DNA of 64,000 bases from Cupriavidus taiwanensis (lineage in GTDB: Bacteria > Pseudomonadota > Gammaproteobacteria > Burkholderiales > Burkholderiaceae). The stretch is taken from NCBI RefSeq assembly GCF_900250115.1, contig NZ_LT984805.1, forward strand, positions 504,181 through 568,180, written 5' to 3'. Positions 30,259-39,616 of the stretch are shown here, piece by piece (position 1 is the stretch's first letter; each line of letters starts with the position of its first letter). A model generated the notes under the pieces. The model had not been told where the DNA came from and searched no databases. It saw nothing but the letters and a program-made list of their open reading frames with translations. A program made the translations under genes and the position numbers.

Positions 30259-30794
30259 GGGTCGTGTCCTGTGCGGTCAGTCGTACGAACATCACGGAAG
30301 ACCCTACGACGCAGTGGTCCGAGGCGAACAAAGCCCGAGTATGCGCAACGGCAGAAGTGGCAATGCTCAGACACAGGTATTGAGGCGCCAGCGGGCGCCG
30401 GTGCTCTGGCCGGCGTCGTCAAGGTCAGCGGCAGTAGAGCATCGGCGGCCTGCGCGACGGAACCCTGATGCGTCACTTTCTTTTGGCGACAGCGATAGCG
30501 GCGCATCCGCTCCGCGTGCGCCAGGCGGCCGCGGCGGCTGTGTTGGTAGCGCTGAGCGGCCTCGCGCAGACTGGCGCGGCGCGCTGCTTGCGAGCAGCCG
30601 CCATTGCAGTAGACCTGACCGCGGTCGCAGCGGCGGCAAACAATGACCTGCGCCCGGCAATGAGCGCACACAAAGAGGCGGCCCGTGGCCGGCATCGGCA
30701 ATCCCCCGTTATGCCGAAACGGCCTCGACGGGCTGGACGAGCCGTGCCATACTGGCCCGGCACGCGCGCCCTTGGCACGAGTGGGGCACGACAT
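30255..30794 (-). CDS. Zinc-ribbon-like accessory ORF of the IS21 operon
   Basis: 179-aa basic protein with cysteine pairs in FVCAHCRAQVIVCRRCDRGQ and YCNGGC and a basic helix (RERRGRLAHAERMRRYR-like). It ends with the TGA that overlaps the istA ATG, so it is the first gene of a four-gene IS21 unit. The Cys pattern suggests a zinc-binding DNA-associated protein. The first ~33 residues may be leader if MPATGRLFVCAHC is the true start. Confidence 0.65.
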
Positions 30795-30903
30795 CGGGAT
30801 GAACTTGGCGGTTTGGACCGGTGTCGTGCCTGTTTCTTTTCGGCGGTAAATCCGACCTTTTTACCGCATCCCTACTGCGACGTCACCACCTTGCGGAATG
30901 CCC

Positions 30904-30958
30904 GTCACCGGGCGCGTCTGCACTCGCCCTACGGGCTCGTTCCGACGCGCCCGGTGAC
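30904..30958. terminator. Inverted repeat with 15-bp perfect arms
   Basis: Arms at 30904-30918 (GTCACCGGGCGCGTC) and 30944-30958 are exact reverse complements around a 25-nt loop. No U-tract follows. It lies just outside the IS21 operon, so it could be an insulating terminator or part of an IS end. Confidence 0.45.
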
Positions 30959-31064
30959 AACCCTTCAATATCAAATCAGAAGACCTTGGGACAGTCCTGC
31001 AATGCAGGAGTTGTTCTGCATCTTTAAGCTACGCCACCGTTTAGTGCCGGTTTTAAACAGCCGT

Positions 31065-31172
31065 TCACAAGGGCAGCAGAGCCTCATAGTCGTCGGCTGT
31101 CTGTGCCTGTGGCAACGCCTTGAACAAGGCAACGAGATACTGATACGGATCTACGTCGTTGGCCTTACAGGT
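31065..31172 (-). pseudogene. IS66 TnpC C-terminal remnant
   Basis: About 34 residues on the minus strand, KTCKANDVDPYQYLVALFKA through DDYEALLPL to a stop at 31065-31067. This is the characteristic IS66 transposase C-terminus. Nothing else of this IS is present. Confidence 0.85.
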
Positions 31173-31319
31173 TTTTCACTCCACCCGAATCCAACCGGCG
31201 ATTCCACGGCAAAGCAACCATGGATTCCACGGGAAGCCGACCATCTTGCCGGGGTAGGAAATCCCGCCTGGTAGAGCGCTGGGATGCAGGGATAACCATG
31301 GCACTCTCGATCGCAGGTC

Positions 31320-31841
31320 AGCATCGACCAGCTCGGCTTCGAAGAACGTCTCGGGCTGCTCGTCGAACGCGAATGCAGCAAGCGCCAGTCGCGCATGTTC
31401 TCGGCCCGGCTGCGGCGCGCACAACTTCGCTTCCCAGACGCCGTCCCCGAGGACATCAACTACCGCGCTGCCCGCCGCCTGGACCGGGCCCTGCTGGCCC
31501 GCCTGTTGACCGGGGAATGTACTGGGGACACCTGAACGTGATCCTCATCCGCAAGACAAGCCTCGGCAAGAGCTGGCTGGCGTACGCCTTGGCGAACCAG
31601 GCTTGCCGACATGGCTACTCCGTCGGCTACCTGCGCATGCCGAAGTTCAGGGAGGAGATGGCTATGGTCGATGGCAGCGGGCGCTTCGGGACGTTGCTGG
31701 CCCAATGGGCCAAACCCGACATTCTAGTGGTGGACGACTTTGCGACGACGCCCCTTGCCGACTAGGCGCGCCGTGATCTGCTTGGCCTGCTGGATGTTCA
31801 GCACGGCTCGCGCTCAACCGTCGTCACCAGTCAAATCCCCG
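31320..31841 (+). pseudogene. IstB remnant with several lesions
   Basis: Pieces in different plus-strand frames give QLGFEERLGLLVERE, FSARLRRAQLRFPDAVPEDINYRAARRLDRALL, then TSLGKSWLAYALANQACRHGYSVGYLRMPKF and DILVVDDFATTPLAD with a TAG at 31764, and finally GSRSTVVTSQIP. Walker A is damaged. It is a second IS21 type, unlike the neighbouring operon. Confidence 0.85.
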
Positions 31842-31928
31842 CTCCGGGCTGATAGGTTGGAGTCGTGGCGCATTCAGCTCCCTGTTAAACGGCCAAGCAC
31901 ACTCGATTTGCGTTTGTGCAGAGTATCC
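31842..31928. repeat. Solo end of the 1.19-kb IS5-group element
   Basis: 87 bp matching, in reverse, the first 87 bp of the element at 23283-24473 with a few substitutions. The outer end GGATACTC abuts TTAA (31929-31932), an IS5 YTAR target. The inner side is joined to the istB remnant. The stop codon of the adjacent 115-aa gene is formed by this TTAA. Confidence 0.85.
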
Positions 31929-32264
31929 TTAACCATTCTTCTCAAGAGTGATTTGAAGCCTTTCTTTAGGTGTCACGGTTGCTTCGTAGATTGCGATGTG
32001 ATCGTTCGACGCGAAAGTAACGTGCGGCGTTCCTTGAACATGACCCAACTGTGGGTTCACCGTATGCCCGTAGGGCGTCACTGCGACCGCATCGCCCGGC
32101 ACGCCTATCTCGTCGAGCGTGAGGGTTCTAGACTGCATCGCGGGATAATCGCCGCTCGATATCGTCGTGGCATGCCACGTGCCGTCGCTACTCTGCCACT
32201 GGACTGAGAAGCAGAACACATAGCCGGTTTTGTTTTTTACTGTGATCTTTTGAGCCTGGATCAT
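31929..32264 (-). CDS. Orphan 111-aa beta-rich protein
   Basis: From ATG 32264 (or 32276, 115 aa): MIQAQKITVKNKTGYVFCFS, then DGTWHATTISSGDYPAMQSRTLTLDEIGVPGDAV and HVTFASNDHIAIYEATVT. Alternating hydrophobic and polar residues suggest a compact beta-sandwich. No signal peptide. I do not recognise the family. The TAA stop is part of the TTAA junction with an IS5 end, so the native C-terminus may have been longer. It lies in AT-rich DNA unlike the IS-rich surroundings. Confidence 0.65.
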   Translation of the reverse strand: MIQAQKITVKNKTGYVFCFSVQWQSSDGTWHATTISSGDYPAMQSRTLTLDEIGVPGDAVAVTPYGHTVNPQLGHVQGTPHVTFASNDHIAIYEATVTPKERLQITLEKNG

Positions 32265-32578
32265 GATTTTTCCCATGCGAAGAAATTATAGGAATGACGT
32301 AAAGGGACTCTCTGCTTAGCGATGCTCGGTCTTCTCCTTGGTCAGTCGAGATAAGTCGCGCCAAAAGCACTTCTGCGGCTATAGGAAGAGAAGGTCGCGG
32401 GATATCAATAATGAAGTAAATGCAATCTATGTTCCTGGCGCCCAGGAAAACTGATAACCATCCGAAAAGTGAATAAATCAATACTTATTCTTGGGTGATT
32501 TGTTATAATTGTTATATCATTGAACATCATGTTGTCTTAAACTGTACACCGCTGCCCCGGTTCCCGCCACTGACCTAG

Positions 32579-32606
32579 CAGGCCGCTGAAATACCTCCAG
32601 CGAACG
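32579..32606. repeat. Solo 28-bp end of the 1327-bp IS5
   Basis: CAGGCCGCTGAAATACCTCC... at 32579-32606 matches the left end of IS5 copy 1 with one mismatch and is preceded by CTAG (32575-32578). The following DNA is unrelated. It is either an excision scar or an end of a diverged relative. Confidence 0.75.
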
Positions 32607-32708
32607 TTGTGAAAAACCGCTAACCCACCGGCCCTATCGGGGAAGTCGCACCTCTTCCGCAGCCTCACCGAGGAGCCCCTCAATCTCGATTTATGCAACA
32701 ACGCCGCT

Positions 32709-32951
32709 TCAAGCAATGACGTAGCAAAACTTGATTTTGATCAACAACAGGGAAGTTGGCCATTCTTTCTGCCTTGCCTCGCACATACCATATTGCCTAG
32801 ACTTCTCTAGCCATTCCTCGTGCTGTTTCAGGAATGACGAACATAGCGAGTTCGTGCCATTTTGGCATCCAGCAGGAAATATTGGAATGGAATGGGCCCA
32901 GTGTTTTGCCTCGACGGCATTTCTCAAATCTTTGTAATTGTGGCTCGACAT
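32709..32951 (-). CDS. Possible small ORF, divergent from the peptide gene
   Basis: 80 codons (MSSHNYKDLRNAVEAKHWAH, SFLKQHEEWLEKSRQYGMCEARQKEW) with protein-like composition and several Lys, Glu and Trp, but no ribosome-binding site or family evidence. It ends 30 nt from the peptide ATG on the other strand and may be spurious. Confidence 0.25.
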   Translation of the reverse strand: MSSHNYKDLRNAVEAKHWAHSIPIFPAGCQNGTNSLCSSFLKQHEEWLEKSRQYGMCEARQKEWPTSLLLIKIKFCYVIA

Positions 32952-32980
32952 TTAAACTTCAAACTTTCAAGGATCCAATC

Positions 32981-33136
32981 ATGTCTAACATCAAGAAGGC
33001 AGTGTTCGGCGCGCTAATGACCATCACTTTGCTCGGGGGCGCGGTGTCTGCATCAGCTCAGCCAGTATGCCAACCCCAGCATCCAGGGCAGACATGCGAG
33101 TATGATGCGGTGCTGAAGACCTGCATTTGTAACTAA
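32981..33136 (+). CDS. Secreted four-cysteine mini-peptide precursor
   Basis: 51-aa precursor with AAGGATCC 4-10 nt upstream of ATG 32981. A clear Sec signal peptide (basic MSNIKK, hydrophobic AVFGALMTITLLGG, cleavage after AVSASA) leaves a 25-residue mature peptide starting QPVCQPQHPGQTC and ending ICN. Cysteines are spaced C-x8-C-x8-C-x-C, enough for two disulfides or a metal site. No modification enzymes or immunity gene are recognised nearby. It could be a periplasmic metal-binding or structural peptide, or a microcin-like molecule. Confidence 0.6.
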   Translation: MSNIKKAVFGALMTITLLGGAVSASAQPVCQPQHPGQTCEYDAVLKTCICN

Positions 33137-33339
33137 GAATTGAAAGGCCTGGATAGTACGCTCCATGCCCGTCAATATGGACACCTTCTTTAATCCGCTC
33201 CCTCAAAGTTTGACGCCCGTCTAACTTTGAGGGGTGTATTACCAATGCGAGGATATTCCGTTCAACAACGATACGACCATCCTTAATGACCATGGATGCG
33301 TAACCAGAAACAGACGGCAATGGGTTCGCCGGGGCTCAC

Positions 33340-33725
33340 AGAATGCACAGTGATAACAGTAAGCTGGGTTGCTTCGCGGCCGCGCCGCCTCTGTTCCATC
33401 TTCCTACCAACACCCCGATGGCGTCTAGTCATTGTTGGCATCGAGCGTGCACATCTGGCGGAGGGGCCGGAAGGCTCCACGTGATCCGTCGATCTCATGC
33501 GGCAGCCGGATCTGCTCCCACGGCACGACCGGATCGGGCAGTGCCGCCGTGACCAGGGCGCGCGCCCGCTGAATCGCTGATCTGCGGCTCGGGGAGGGGC
33601 AGCGACCGCAACGTTTCGGGCGCGCGGGCGACCGCCTGGCGCGACGACGCGCCCGCGTACCAGGCGCGCAGGGCCGCCAAGGCGGCGGCGTCGGGGAAAT
33701 CGGGCGAGATCATCGTGTCTTGCAT
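33340..33725 (-). pseudogene. Integrase N-terminal remnant (DUF3701-type tyrosine recombinase)
   Basis: Starts at ATG 33725 with MQDTMISPDFPDAAALAALR and WYAGASSRQAVAR. After a frameshift near 33630 it continues as VPWEQIRLPHEIDGSRGAFRPLRQMCTLDANND and a TAG at about 33428. This is the N-terminal domain of the phage-integrase family with a DUF3701 leader common in Cupriavidus and Ralstonia plasmids. The catalytic domain is gone. Confidence 0.65.
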
Positions 33726-33805
33726 CGAAAATCGTTCGCGGGGTGCGTAAGCTTTGGTATGGAGATGGCCAGGCCGGCACCAATCCACCCAAGTTACTGT
33801 AAGCA

Positions 33806-35044
33806 TCAACAAGCCTTATAGGCAGCATGATGAGGCTTCTGGCGAGGCGGACGGGGCTTGGCGCGATCCGGTCGCACGCGATGGATACGTGTTGCGATCA
33901 AGGCCAAGGTCTCATTCAGAGCAGCCCTGGCCCAGCGCAGGCCGAGCAGAACCGCAGGCAGGACAGGTTTGAGCGCGGTAATGGCGTAGGTACGGTTGAT
34001 CCGATGGTCCGAGTCAATGTCATGTTCCTGCGCGGCGGTGAGGCAGCATAGGGCGTGCAGGTTGTCACATAGGATTTTGGCGCCGAAGTCCTGCCTGGCG
34101 GCCAACTGCGAGAGGCCGGACAGATGTTCGAGTGCCATGCGGTGTTTGAGGCGTTTGAACGCCTCCTCGAGGCGCCAGCGCTGGTGATAGAGATCGCGGA
34201 AGGTGGCAGCCGGATAGTGGTGCATGTCGAGCAGATTGGTGATGAGCACGCGCACCTTGCCGGCTGGCGAGATCTGCCGGATCAGCCGGACGGTCTGCGG
34301 AGTAGCCGCACACTCATAGTCGCGCGCGTCATTTCGGGCTGGAGCCGGGAGCGTGACGATGGCCTCGTCGCGACCGGAGCGGACGAAGTGCCGCACGGCA
34401 GCAAAGCCGCTACCGTCGGCGCGCATGCAGAAAGGGATTTTTCGTTGGTTGAGCACGGCCACCAGCCAGCGGGCGGGGTAGCCGCGATCGAGCAAGAGCA
34501 AGTCGTCGGATTGCAGGCGGTCCAGATGCTCGAACAGGATCTGGCGTTCGTTCTCGTGCACGCTGTGCAGTGAGGCGGCGAGCATGATCTCGGCCCCGGG
34601 CAGGTATAGGCCGAAGGCGAGTTGATCGCGAGTGGCGGCTCGAGGCAGATGGCTGTGGCGGATGGCGAAACGCAGGTGTGAGGCGTCCGCGGCGACTAGC
34701 CGAAAGCCATGCCAGCGCGGCAAATGGTCTGACACCTGCCGAAGCAGCCAGTCATTGAGGTGAGCAAAGACATCGCCGCTGAGTTTGCTGCGAGCCTGGG
34801 CGAAGGCTTGTTCACTGACGCAACGGCGCAAGATGTTCTGGCGCGCGAGCGCGGCGAAGAATTGATCGAGTTCGGCTTGTACGCCCATGCGCAAGTTGCC
34901 AAGCATGAAGGCGATCAGTGTCGGCAGAGTGAGCTTGCGCTGACGGGTGAATGCGGAGGGTCGTTCGGGATGGCGAGCAAGATCGTGAAAGACCTTGGTG
35001 TGCAGATATTCGGTAAGCGAAGCGAACAAATCGGTCAGGGGCAT
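33806..35044 (-). CDS. IS4-family transposase (second type)
   Basis: 412 aa from ATG 35044 (MPLTDLFASLTEYLHTKVFHD). An upstream start at 35146 is less likely because a 21-bp perfect hairpin would fall inside the coding region. Catalytic residues: RLVAADASHLRF (Asp), LLLLDRGYPARWLV (Asp) and DLYHQRWRLEEAFKRLKHRM (Y-(2)-R-(3)-E-(6)-K). Open and full length; unlike the Tn5-like IS4 transposase at 17 kb. Confidence 0.9.
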   Translation of the reverse strand: MPLTDLFASLTEYLHTKVFHDLARHPERPSAFTRQRKLTLPTLIAFMLGNLRMGVQAELDQFFAALARQNILRRCVSEQAFAQARSKLSGDVFAHLNDWLLRQVSDHLPRWHGFRLVAADASHLRFAIRHSHLPRAATRDQLAFGLYLPGAEIMLAASLHSVHENERQILFEHLDRLQSDDLLLLDRGYPARWLVAVLNQRKIPFCMRADGSGFAAVRHFVRSGRDEAIVTLPAPARNDARDYECAATPQTVRLIRQISPAGKVRVLITNLLDMHHYPAATFRDLYHQRWRLEEAFKRLKHRMALEHLSGLSQLAARQDFGAKILCDNLHALCCLTAAQEHDIDSDHRINRTYAITALKPVLPAVLLGLRWARAALNETLALIATRIHRVRPDRAKPRPPRQKPHHAAYKAC

Positions 35045-35080
35045 GAGAGCCAAGCGAAGATCGAGAAGCGATCCTCTATT

Positions 35081-35130
35081 GGCCGCCGCCCTGCTTGCGC
35101 TAAACAGCCAGCGCAAGCAGGGCGGCGGCC
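35081..35130 (-). promoter_or_regulatory. Perfect 21-bp hairpin in the transposase leader
   Basis: Arms 35081-35101 and 35110-35130 are exact reverse complements around an 8-nt loop. The hairpin lies 37 bp upstream of the preferred start (35044). Such structures often block read-through transcription or hide the transposase ribosome-binding site when transcripts come from outside the IS. Confidence 0.6.
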
Positions 35131-35181
35131 GCTCGAACCTCGTCACATGTCAAGCGTTCGCGGGGGCAAATCGCGATTCTA

Positions 35182-35857
35182 TTGACGGCTAAACTTGGGT
35201 GGATTGGCTCCAGGGGGGGCTACCGTGTCAAGAACTGGGCGCAGTTCGACAAGGGATTGATACCCCGAGGAGATATCCCGAGGTGGGTGAGGAACTTGCT
35301 CGGGCCGCCGGCTAAAGCCCTGTCGCCCTATCGTGGCCACCCGCTCGCCTATACGGATGCGCTGATCCAGGAGCTGATCGCTCTCAAGCAGGGGTTCCCG
35401 CTGCCGCTGCGCGTGCTGCAAGGCTTCGAGTAGAGCTTGCGTAGCCTGGCCTTCCCAACGTTGCCAGCGCCGAACTACACGACAATGAGCCGCGCGCAGA
35501 ATCTGAACGTCGTGCTGCCCGTCTCGCGTACTGGCGAGCCGCCGCATCTGGTGATCGATAGCGCGGGGCTGAAACTTTACGGCGAAGACGAGTGGAAGGT
35601 TCGCAAGCACAGTTGCTTCAAGCGACGGACCTGGCGCACGGTCCATCTTGCTATGGACGCCAACACCAGATACGCCGATTGATACCATCGGAGGTGACGG
35701 CGCTTACGACAATAAGGCAAGCCACGCCGAAATTGCCGCGCGAGTTGCACAGCCCGCTATTCCACCACGCGATGGAGCGAAGCCTTGGTCTGAAAGTACG
35801 TCGGGCGCCGTCTCGCGTTCCGGCGCGGAGGCGTGCGCCGGTAGCTTGTCAGGATGA
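35182..35857 (+). pseudogene. Degraded IS5-family transposase (third type)
   Basis: One frame shows YRVKNWAQFDKGLIPRGDI, then a TAG at 35431, then NLNVVLPVSRTGEPPHLVID (first Asp), SAGLKLYGEDEWKVRKH and RRTWRTVHLAMDANT. A deletion and frameshift near 35680 precede IGGDGAYDNKASH with the second Asp. The Glu region is absent. It resembles ISL2/IS1031-like IS5 members. Confidence 0.85.
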
Positions 35858-36047
35858 CGGGCCGAACTGTTATGCTTTCACAGTGAGTTGCTGTTTTAGA
35901 CCGGGAGCAAAATCTGCGGCATTCAAGTAGTGGTTCTCGATGGGACCCGTACGATGTCGTGTGAACAATAGCTTATCGAAGCTTCTCACCCTATTCTCTG
36001 CCGAGTTAAACGCTCTGCCGGTCTGATGTGGCGCTTCACCAATTGAT
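35858..36047. other. Short interval without gene
   Basis: No gene or repeat recognised before the CTAG target of IS5 copy 3. Confidence 0.4.
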
Positions 36048-36051
36048 CTAG

Positions 36052-37377
36052 CAGGCTGCTGAAGTACTCATCGCGCTAGCGATGAGTTTTTCCCCGCAAG
36101 GCGGGGAGCGCTGTTTTTCACAATCCGGAAGCCGGACGTCACTGCCTCGGCTTTTTCCGCATTTTGGCGCCCATTCCGGCCTCATTAGCGCGATTACTGC
36201 AACTGCGAACGGATTTGTCCCAGCGAGCGCATGCGCACGAGGTGGTAGGCGGCCATGCTCAGCACAAACATCTGATCGACTTTCTTCAGACCGCGCACCA
36301 TCACCTGACGCATGCGCCCCACGGTCTTGACCCACCCGAAGCCCTGTTCGATCAGCTTGCGCTTTTGTTGCGAGACGGCATAACCGGCGCTGGAAGCAAT
36401 GGCATCAGGAACGGCCGAGCGACGACCCGATGTGTTCTGCGCCACGTGGGGCGTCACCTTCATTTCCAGGCAGGCCTCAATGAACTCGTGCGCGTCATAG
36501 CCCTTGTCCGCGCCCACGGTGACTTCCACATTCAGGTCTTCAATCACCTGCCTGGCATCGTTAAGCATGACCTTTGCGGCCTCCCGCTCGGCGTGTCCGT
36601 CCGCCTTGGTCACCATGGCGCTAACCACCAGGCCATGGCGGTTGTCGCTCAGGGTATGACCCATGTAGCGCAGCTCACTGGATGTCTTGCCCTTGCGGTA
36701 GAGCTTGGCATCGGATCGGTCTTGGATTCGTGTGTCTCGTTGCTGCGCTTGCGACCTTTGAAGTTGCCGCCGGCGTCATCGTCTTGGTCGTCGCCATCCT
36801 TGCGCACGAAGCTCTTGTGGCCTGCCCACGCCTGTATCAGCGTGCCGTCCACGCTGAAGTGCTCACCCGACAGCCAGTTCTTCTTCTGCGCGATGGCCAG
36901 CACCTCGTTGAAAAACTGGATCACCGCATCATGCTTGATCAGTCGCTCGCGGTTCTTGGTGAAGACCGTGGGCACCCAAACTGAGTCGTCCATCGACAGC
37001 CCGATGAACCAGCGAAACAGCAGGTTGTATTGCGTCTGCTCCATGAGCTGGCGCTCAGAGCGAATGCTGTAGAGCACCTGCAGCAGCATGGCCCGCAGCA
37101 ACTTCTCCGGCGCGATACTGGGGCGGCCACCCTTGATATCGGCCTCGTACATCTGCGCGAACAGCCGGTCCATCTTCACCAGCGCCTGGTTGGCCATAGT
37201 CCGGATCGAGCGCAGCGGATGGGACTGCGGCACGAAATCCTCCAGCCTCCGCATAGTGAACAAGCTTTCCGTGAAGGTATCTGCGCCGCGCATGAATGTG
37301 GGATTGGATGGGATCCTCAAAGCAACGCTTCAGCCAGTCGTCGCGCTGACGTCCGCTGGAGGTATTTCAGCGGCCTG
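36052..37377 (-). mobile_element. IS5-family element, copy 3 with CTAG duplication
   Basis: 1326 bp, reverse orientation relative to copy 1 and 1 bp shorter. Flanked on both sides by CTAG (36048-36051 and 37378-37381), a proper 4-bp IS5-type target duplication, so this is a simple insertion. Confidence 0.95.
36194..37320 (-). pseudogene. IS5 transposase of copy 3, one-base deletion
   Basis: Nearly identical to the intact transposase at 8238-9365. The first part (from ATG 37320) runs to HESKTDP, where CCC has become CC at about 36715. The frame shifts and stops, while the remainder (MGHTLSDNRHGLVVSAMVTK to the C-terminus) is open in the next frame from 36664. All catalytic residues are still encoded. 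Confidence 0.93.
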
Positions 37378-37410
37378 CTAGGGCGCCAGCGCCGAGGCAA
37401 GCCAGTCTTC

Positions 37411-37873
37411 TTTCCAACTCCCCGCCAAGCATCAATATGTGAAGGTTGTGGAACACGAACCGGCGCCAGCATCAGTCGGCGAAACCGCCATTACAAGATC
37501 CACATTGCCAGCCATGGTCGGCATTTTGCTAGGCTGGAAACTCGTTGTACCCCGAGCGTGCCTGGTAGTTCAACGCGTTGAGTCTGTCCAAGCGAATCGA
37601 TGTTGGCATCGTCGCAATTGTCGGCGTCTGATATCAGCTTACGCCGGCGTGGAGATTGACTGGGACTGGACAATGCGGGGCGAAAATATTGTGTAGGCAT
37701 CAATGAATCTCGACACAACAGATCTGCGAATTCTCGATGAACTCCAGCAGAACAGCGCTCTAACGAACGTTGAACTAGCGCGCCGCGTTCATCTTTCTCC
37801 GTCGCCGTGTCTCGCTCGGGTCAGAGCCCTCGCGAGTGCCGGCGTAATACGGCGCTATGTCGCACTTGTTAGT
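37411..37873. repeat. Copy 2 of long inverted duplication (lrp 5' region)
   Basis: Matches 3882-4371 in reverse orientation with small gaps. The left side starts about 30 bp inside the IS5 copy 3 flank, and the right side is cut by the TGTTAGCGCC end of an IS21 element. Confidence 0.85.
37703..37873 (+). pseudogene. lrp/asnC 5' fragment
   Basis: First ~57 codons of the Lrp regulator ([20 protein letters not shown] through [10 protein letters not shown]), identical to the full gene at 3591-4061 except for a Lys-to-Arg change after ARV. It is then cut by IS21. Only the winged-helix DNA-binding domain remains. Confidence 0.9.
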
Positions 37874-37935
37874 TGTTAGCGCCGATGTAAAATTGACCCA
37901 CCCCGCCGAAGTAAAACTGACCCACCTGGTGGAGG
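37874..37935. repeat. IS21 left end with tandem terminal repeats
   Basis: The end starts TGTTAGCGCCGATG and contains two copies of a GTAAAAYTGACCCACC unit (around 37887 and 37910), the multiple repeats expected at an IS21 left end. Confidence 0.8.
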
Positions 37936-37953
37936 ATGGCGGATTTGCCGCCG

Positions 37954-38490
37954 ATGCTGACACAGGAGCAAGCAGTGGAAATCAGGGTATTGGCGAAACG
38001 AGGTGCGGGGGTGAGGGAGATAGCACGGCAGACGGGTCTGTCGCGCAACACGGTGCGGCGCTATTTGGGCGACGAACACGCGGGTCGGTACAGGCCGCGT
38101 GAGCTCAGGGCAACGAAGCTTGCGCCGCACCACGGCTATTTGCTGGAGCGCATCGAAGCGGCACGCCCGCGCTGGATTCCGGCGACCGTGCTGCTACGCG
38201 AGTTGCGCGAACGCGGCTACGACGGTGGCGTCAGCCAGCTCGAGGTGTTTCTGGCGCCGCATAAGCGCGCCGAGCCCGAGCCGCTGGTGCGCTTCGAGAC
38301 GGCCCCTGGCAAGCAAATGCAGGCCGACTTCACAGTCATTCGGCGCGGGCGCGAGCCACTGCTGGCACTGGTGGCGACGCTGGGCTACAGCCGCGCGAGC
38401 TTCGTGCGTTTCACGGCCGGCGAGGACACCGCCACGCTATGCGCCTGTCTGGAAGAGGCGCTGGCTTTCTTCGGCGGCGTGCCTGAATAA
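37954..38490 (+). pseudogene. istA: IS21 IstA, 5' part only
   Basis: Starts with MLTQEQAVEIRVLAKRGAGV, HTH in REIARQTGLSRNTVRRYL, and the catalytic core start in GKQMQADFTVIRRGREPLLA (first Asp). The frame ends at 38490, exactly where the palindromic end of the RIT element begins, so the RIT element interrupts it. A further ~330 residues are missing. Confidence 0.88.
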
Positions 38491-38518
38491 TCGGCAGCTG
38501 CCGATTACTCAGGTAATC
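38489..38518. repeat. Nested palindromes at the RIT element end
   Basis: An 18-bp perfect palindrome AATCGGCAGCTGCCGATT (38489-38506) overlaps a second inverted repeat GATTAC-TCAG-GTAATC (38503-38518). It sits at the boundary between the IS21 istA fragment and the recombinase trio, a likely recombinase-binding terminus. Confidence 0.7.
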
Positions 38519-38607
38519 AGCAGCAGCGAGAAATCCGAAGGAACTCGCCCCGTCCTTTGCTCCTCCATACCCAACAGCGACAGTTCCTTCAGATTTGGTA
38601 GGCCAGC

Positions 38608-39616
38608 TCAAAGCGATTCCAGCCAAGTGAGCAAGTCCTCGTTGCGGCGCCATGGTGGTGGCTTGTCGATCTTCGAATGCGGCTGCAGCCGCTGCAGGGC
38701 TTCGCGTTTGGTGTCCAAATTTGCTTGGGCGTAGTGATTGGTGGTGTCGAGGCTCGCGTGCCCCAACCAACTCCGGATCACGGTGACATCGACGCCAGCG
38801 GCGACCAGGTGGACCGCAGCCGCGTGCCGAAAAGTGTGCGGCGAGATCTTATTCGATGCCAACGTCGGCACAACCGCAGCGGCGCTACGCACGTACTGCG
38901 TGAGCTTGAAGCGGACTCCCGAGGGTCCCAGAGGCATGCCATATCGATTGACAAACAACCTTTCGTTGCTAGCGCACGGTTGCCGCTGCAGCAATGCCTT
39001 TAGCAACTCGACGATCTCTGGCCACAGCGGGCAGATGCGTTCCCTGCGGCCCTTCCCGAGCAGTCGCACGCAGTTCGGTGGGTCGAATCGGATGTCGGCA
39101 GGACAAAGATTGAGCACCTCTTGTATCCGCGCACCCGTGTTATAAAGGAGCCATAGCAGCACGTGATCACGTTGTCCTTCCAGCTGGGTGCGATCCGGCT
39201 GCGCCCGGATTGCCTCGATCTTGTGCATGTGGAGCTCCTGGCGCACCGGCATCGGCGCCTTCTTAGTCGGAATTCGCAGCACCTCGGAACACTGCTCGAT
39301 GGCTGTGGGGTCACGCTCGGCGACGAAACTGAAGAAGCTGCGCAACGCAGCGAGACGACAGTTTGCGCGTGCCGATAGAGACCTTGCGCTCGCGCTCGCT
39401 GTGCTGCAAGAACGCAGCGACCTCGGTTGCGTTTAGCGCTTGCAGCGTGAGATCGGCGACACGACAACGTCGGCGCTCAGCGACAAAACGCAGGAACAGT
39501 CGCCAGGCGTCTCGGTAGGAACGTATCGTGTGGGCGGAGACGTTGCGCTGTTCTGCCAGCCGCTCATAGAAGAAGGTCCGCAGCAGTCGCGGGAAAGGAT
39601 CGGTCGGCTTCATCAT
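38608..39616 (-). pseudogene. RIT tyrosine recombinase C, frameshifted
   Basis: Third recombinase of the trio. ATG 39616 overlaps the stop of the second (ATGA). The N-terminal SAM-like domain (LLRTFFYERLAEQRNVSAHTIRSYRDAW) loses frame near 39350 after RKVSIGTR. The catalytic domain follows in another frame: Arg in NTGARIQEVLNL, HTFRHAAAVHL, GHASLDTTNHYAQ with the Tyr nucleophile. One-base lesion; otherwise complete. Confidence 0.85.

Noticed and set aside
33024..33320. 98-aa minus-strand frame overlapping the Cys-rich peptide gene
   Set aside because: Overlaps a better supported gene with signal peptide and ribosome-binding site; no domain seen.
36164..37072. Long plus-strand frame opposite IS5 copy 3
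   Set aside because: The same antisense frame appears opposite every IS5 copy and simply mirrors the transposase.
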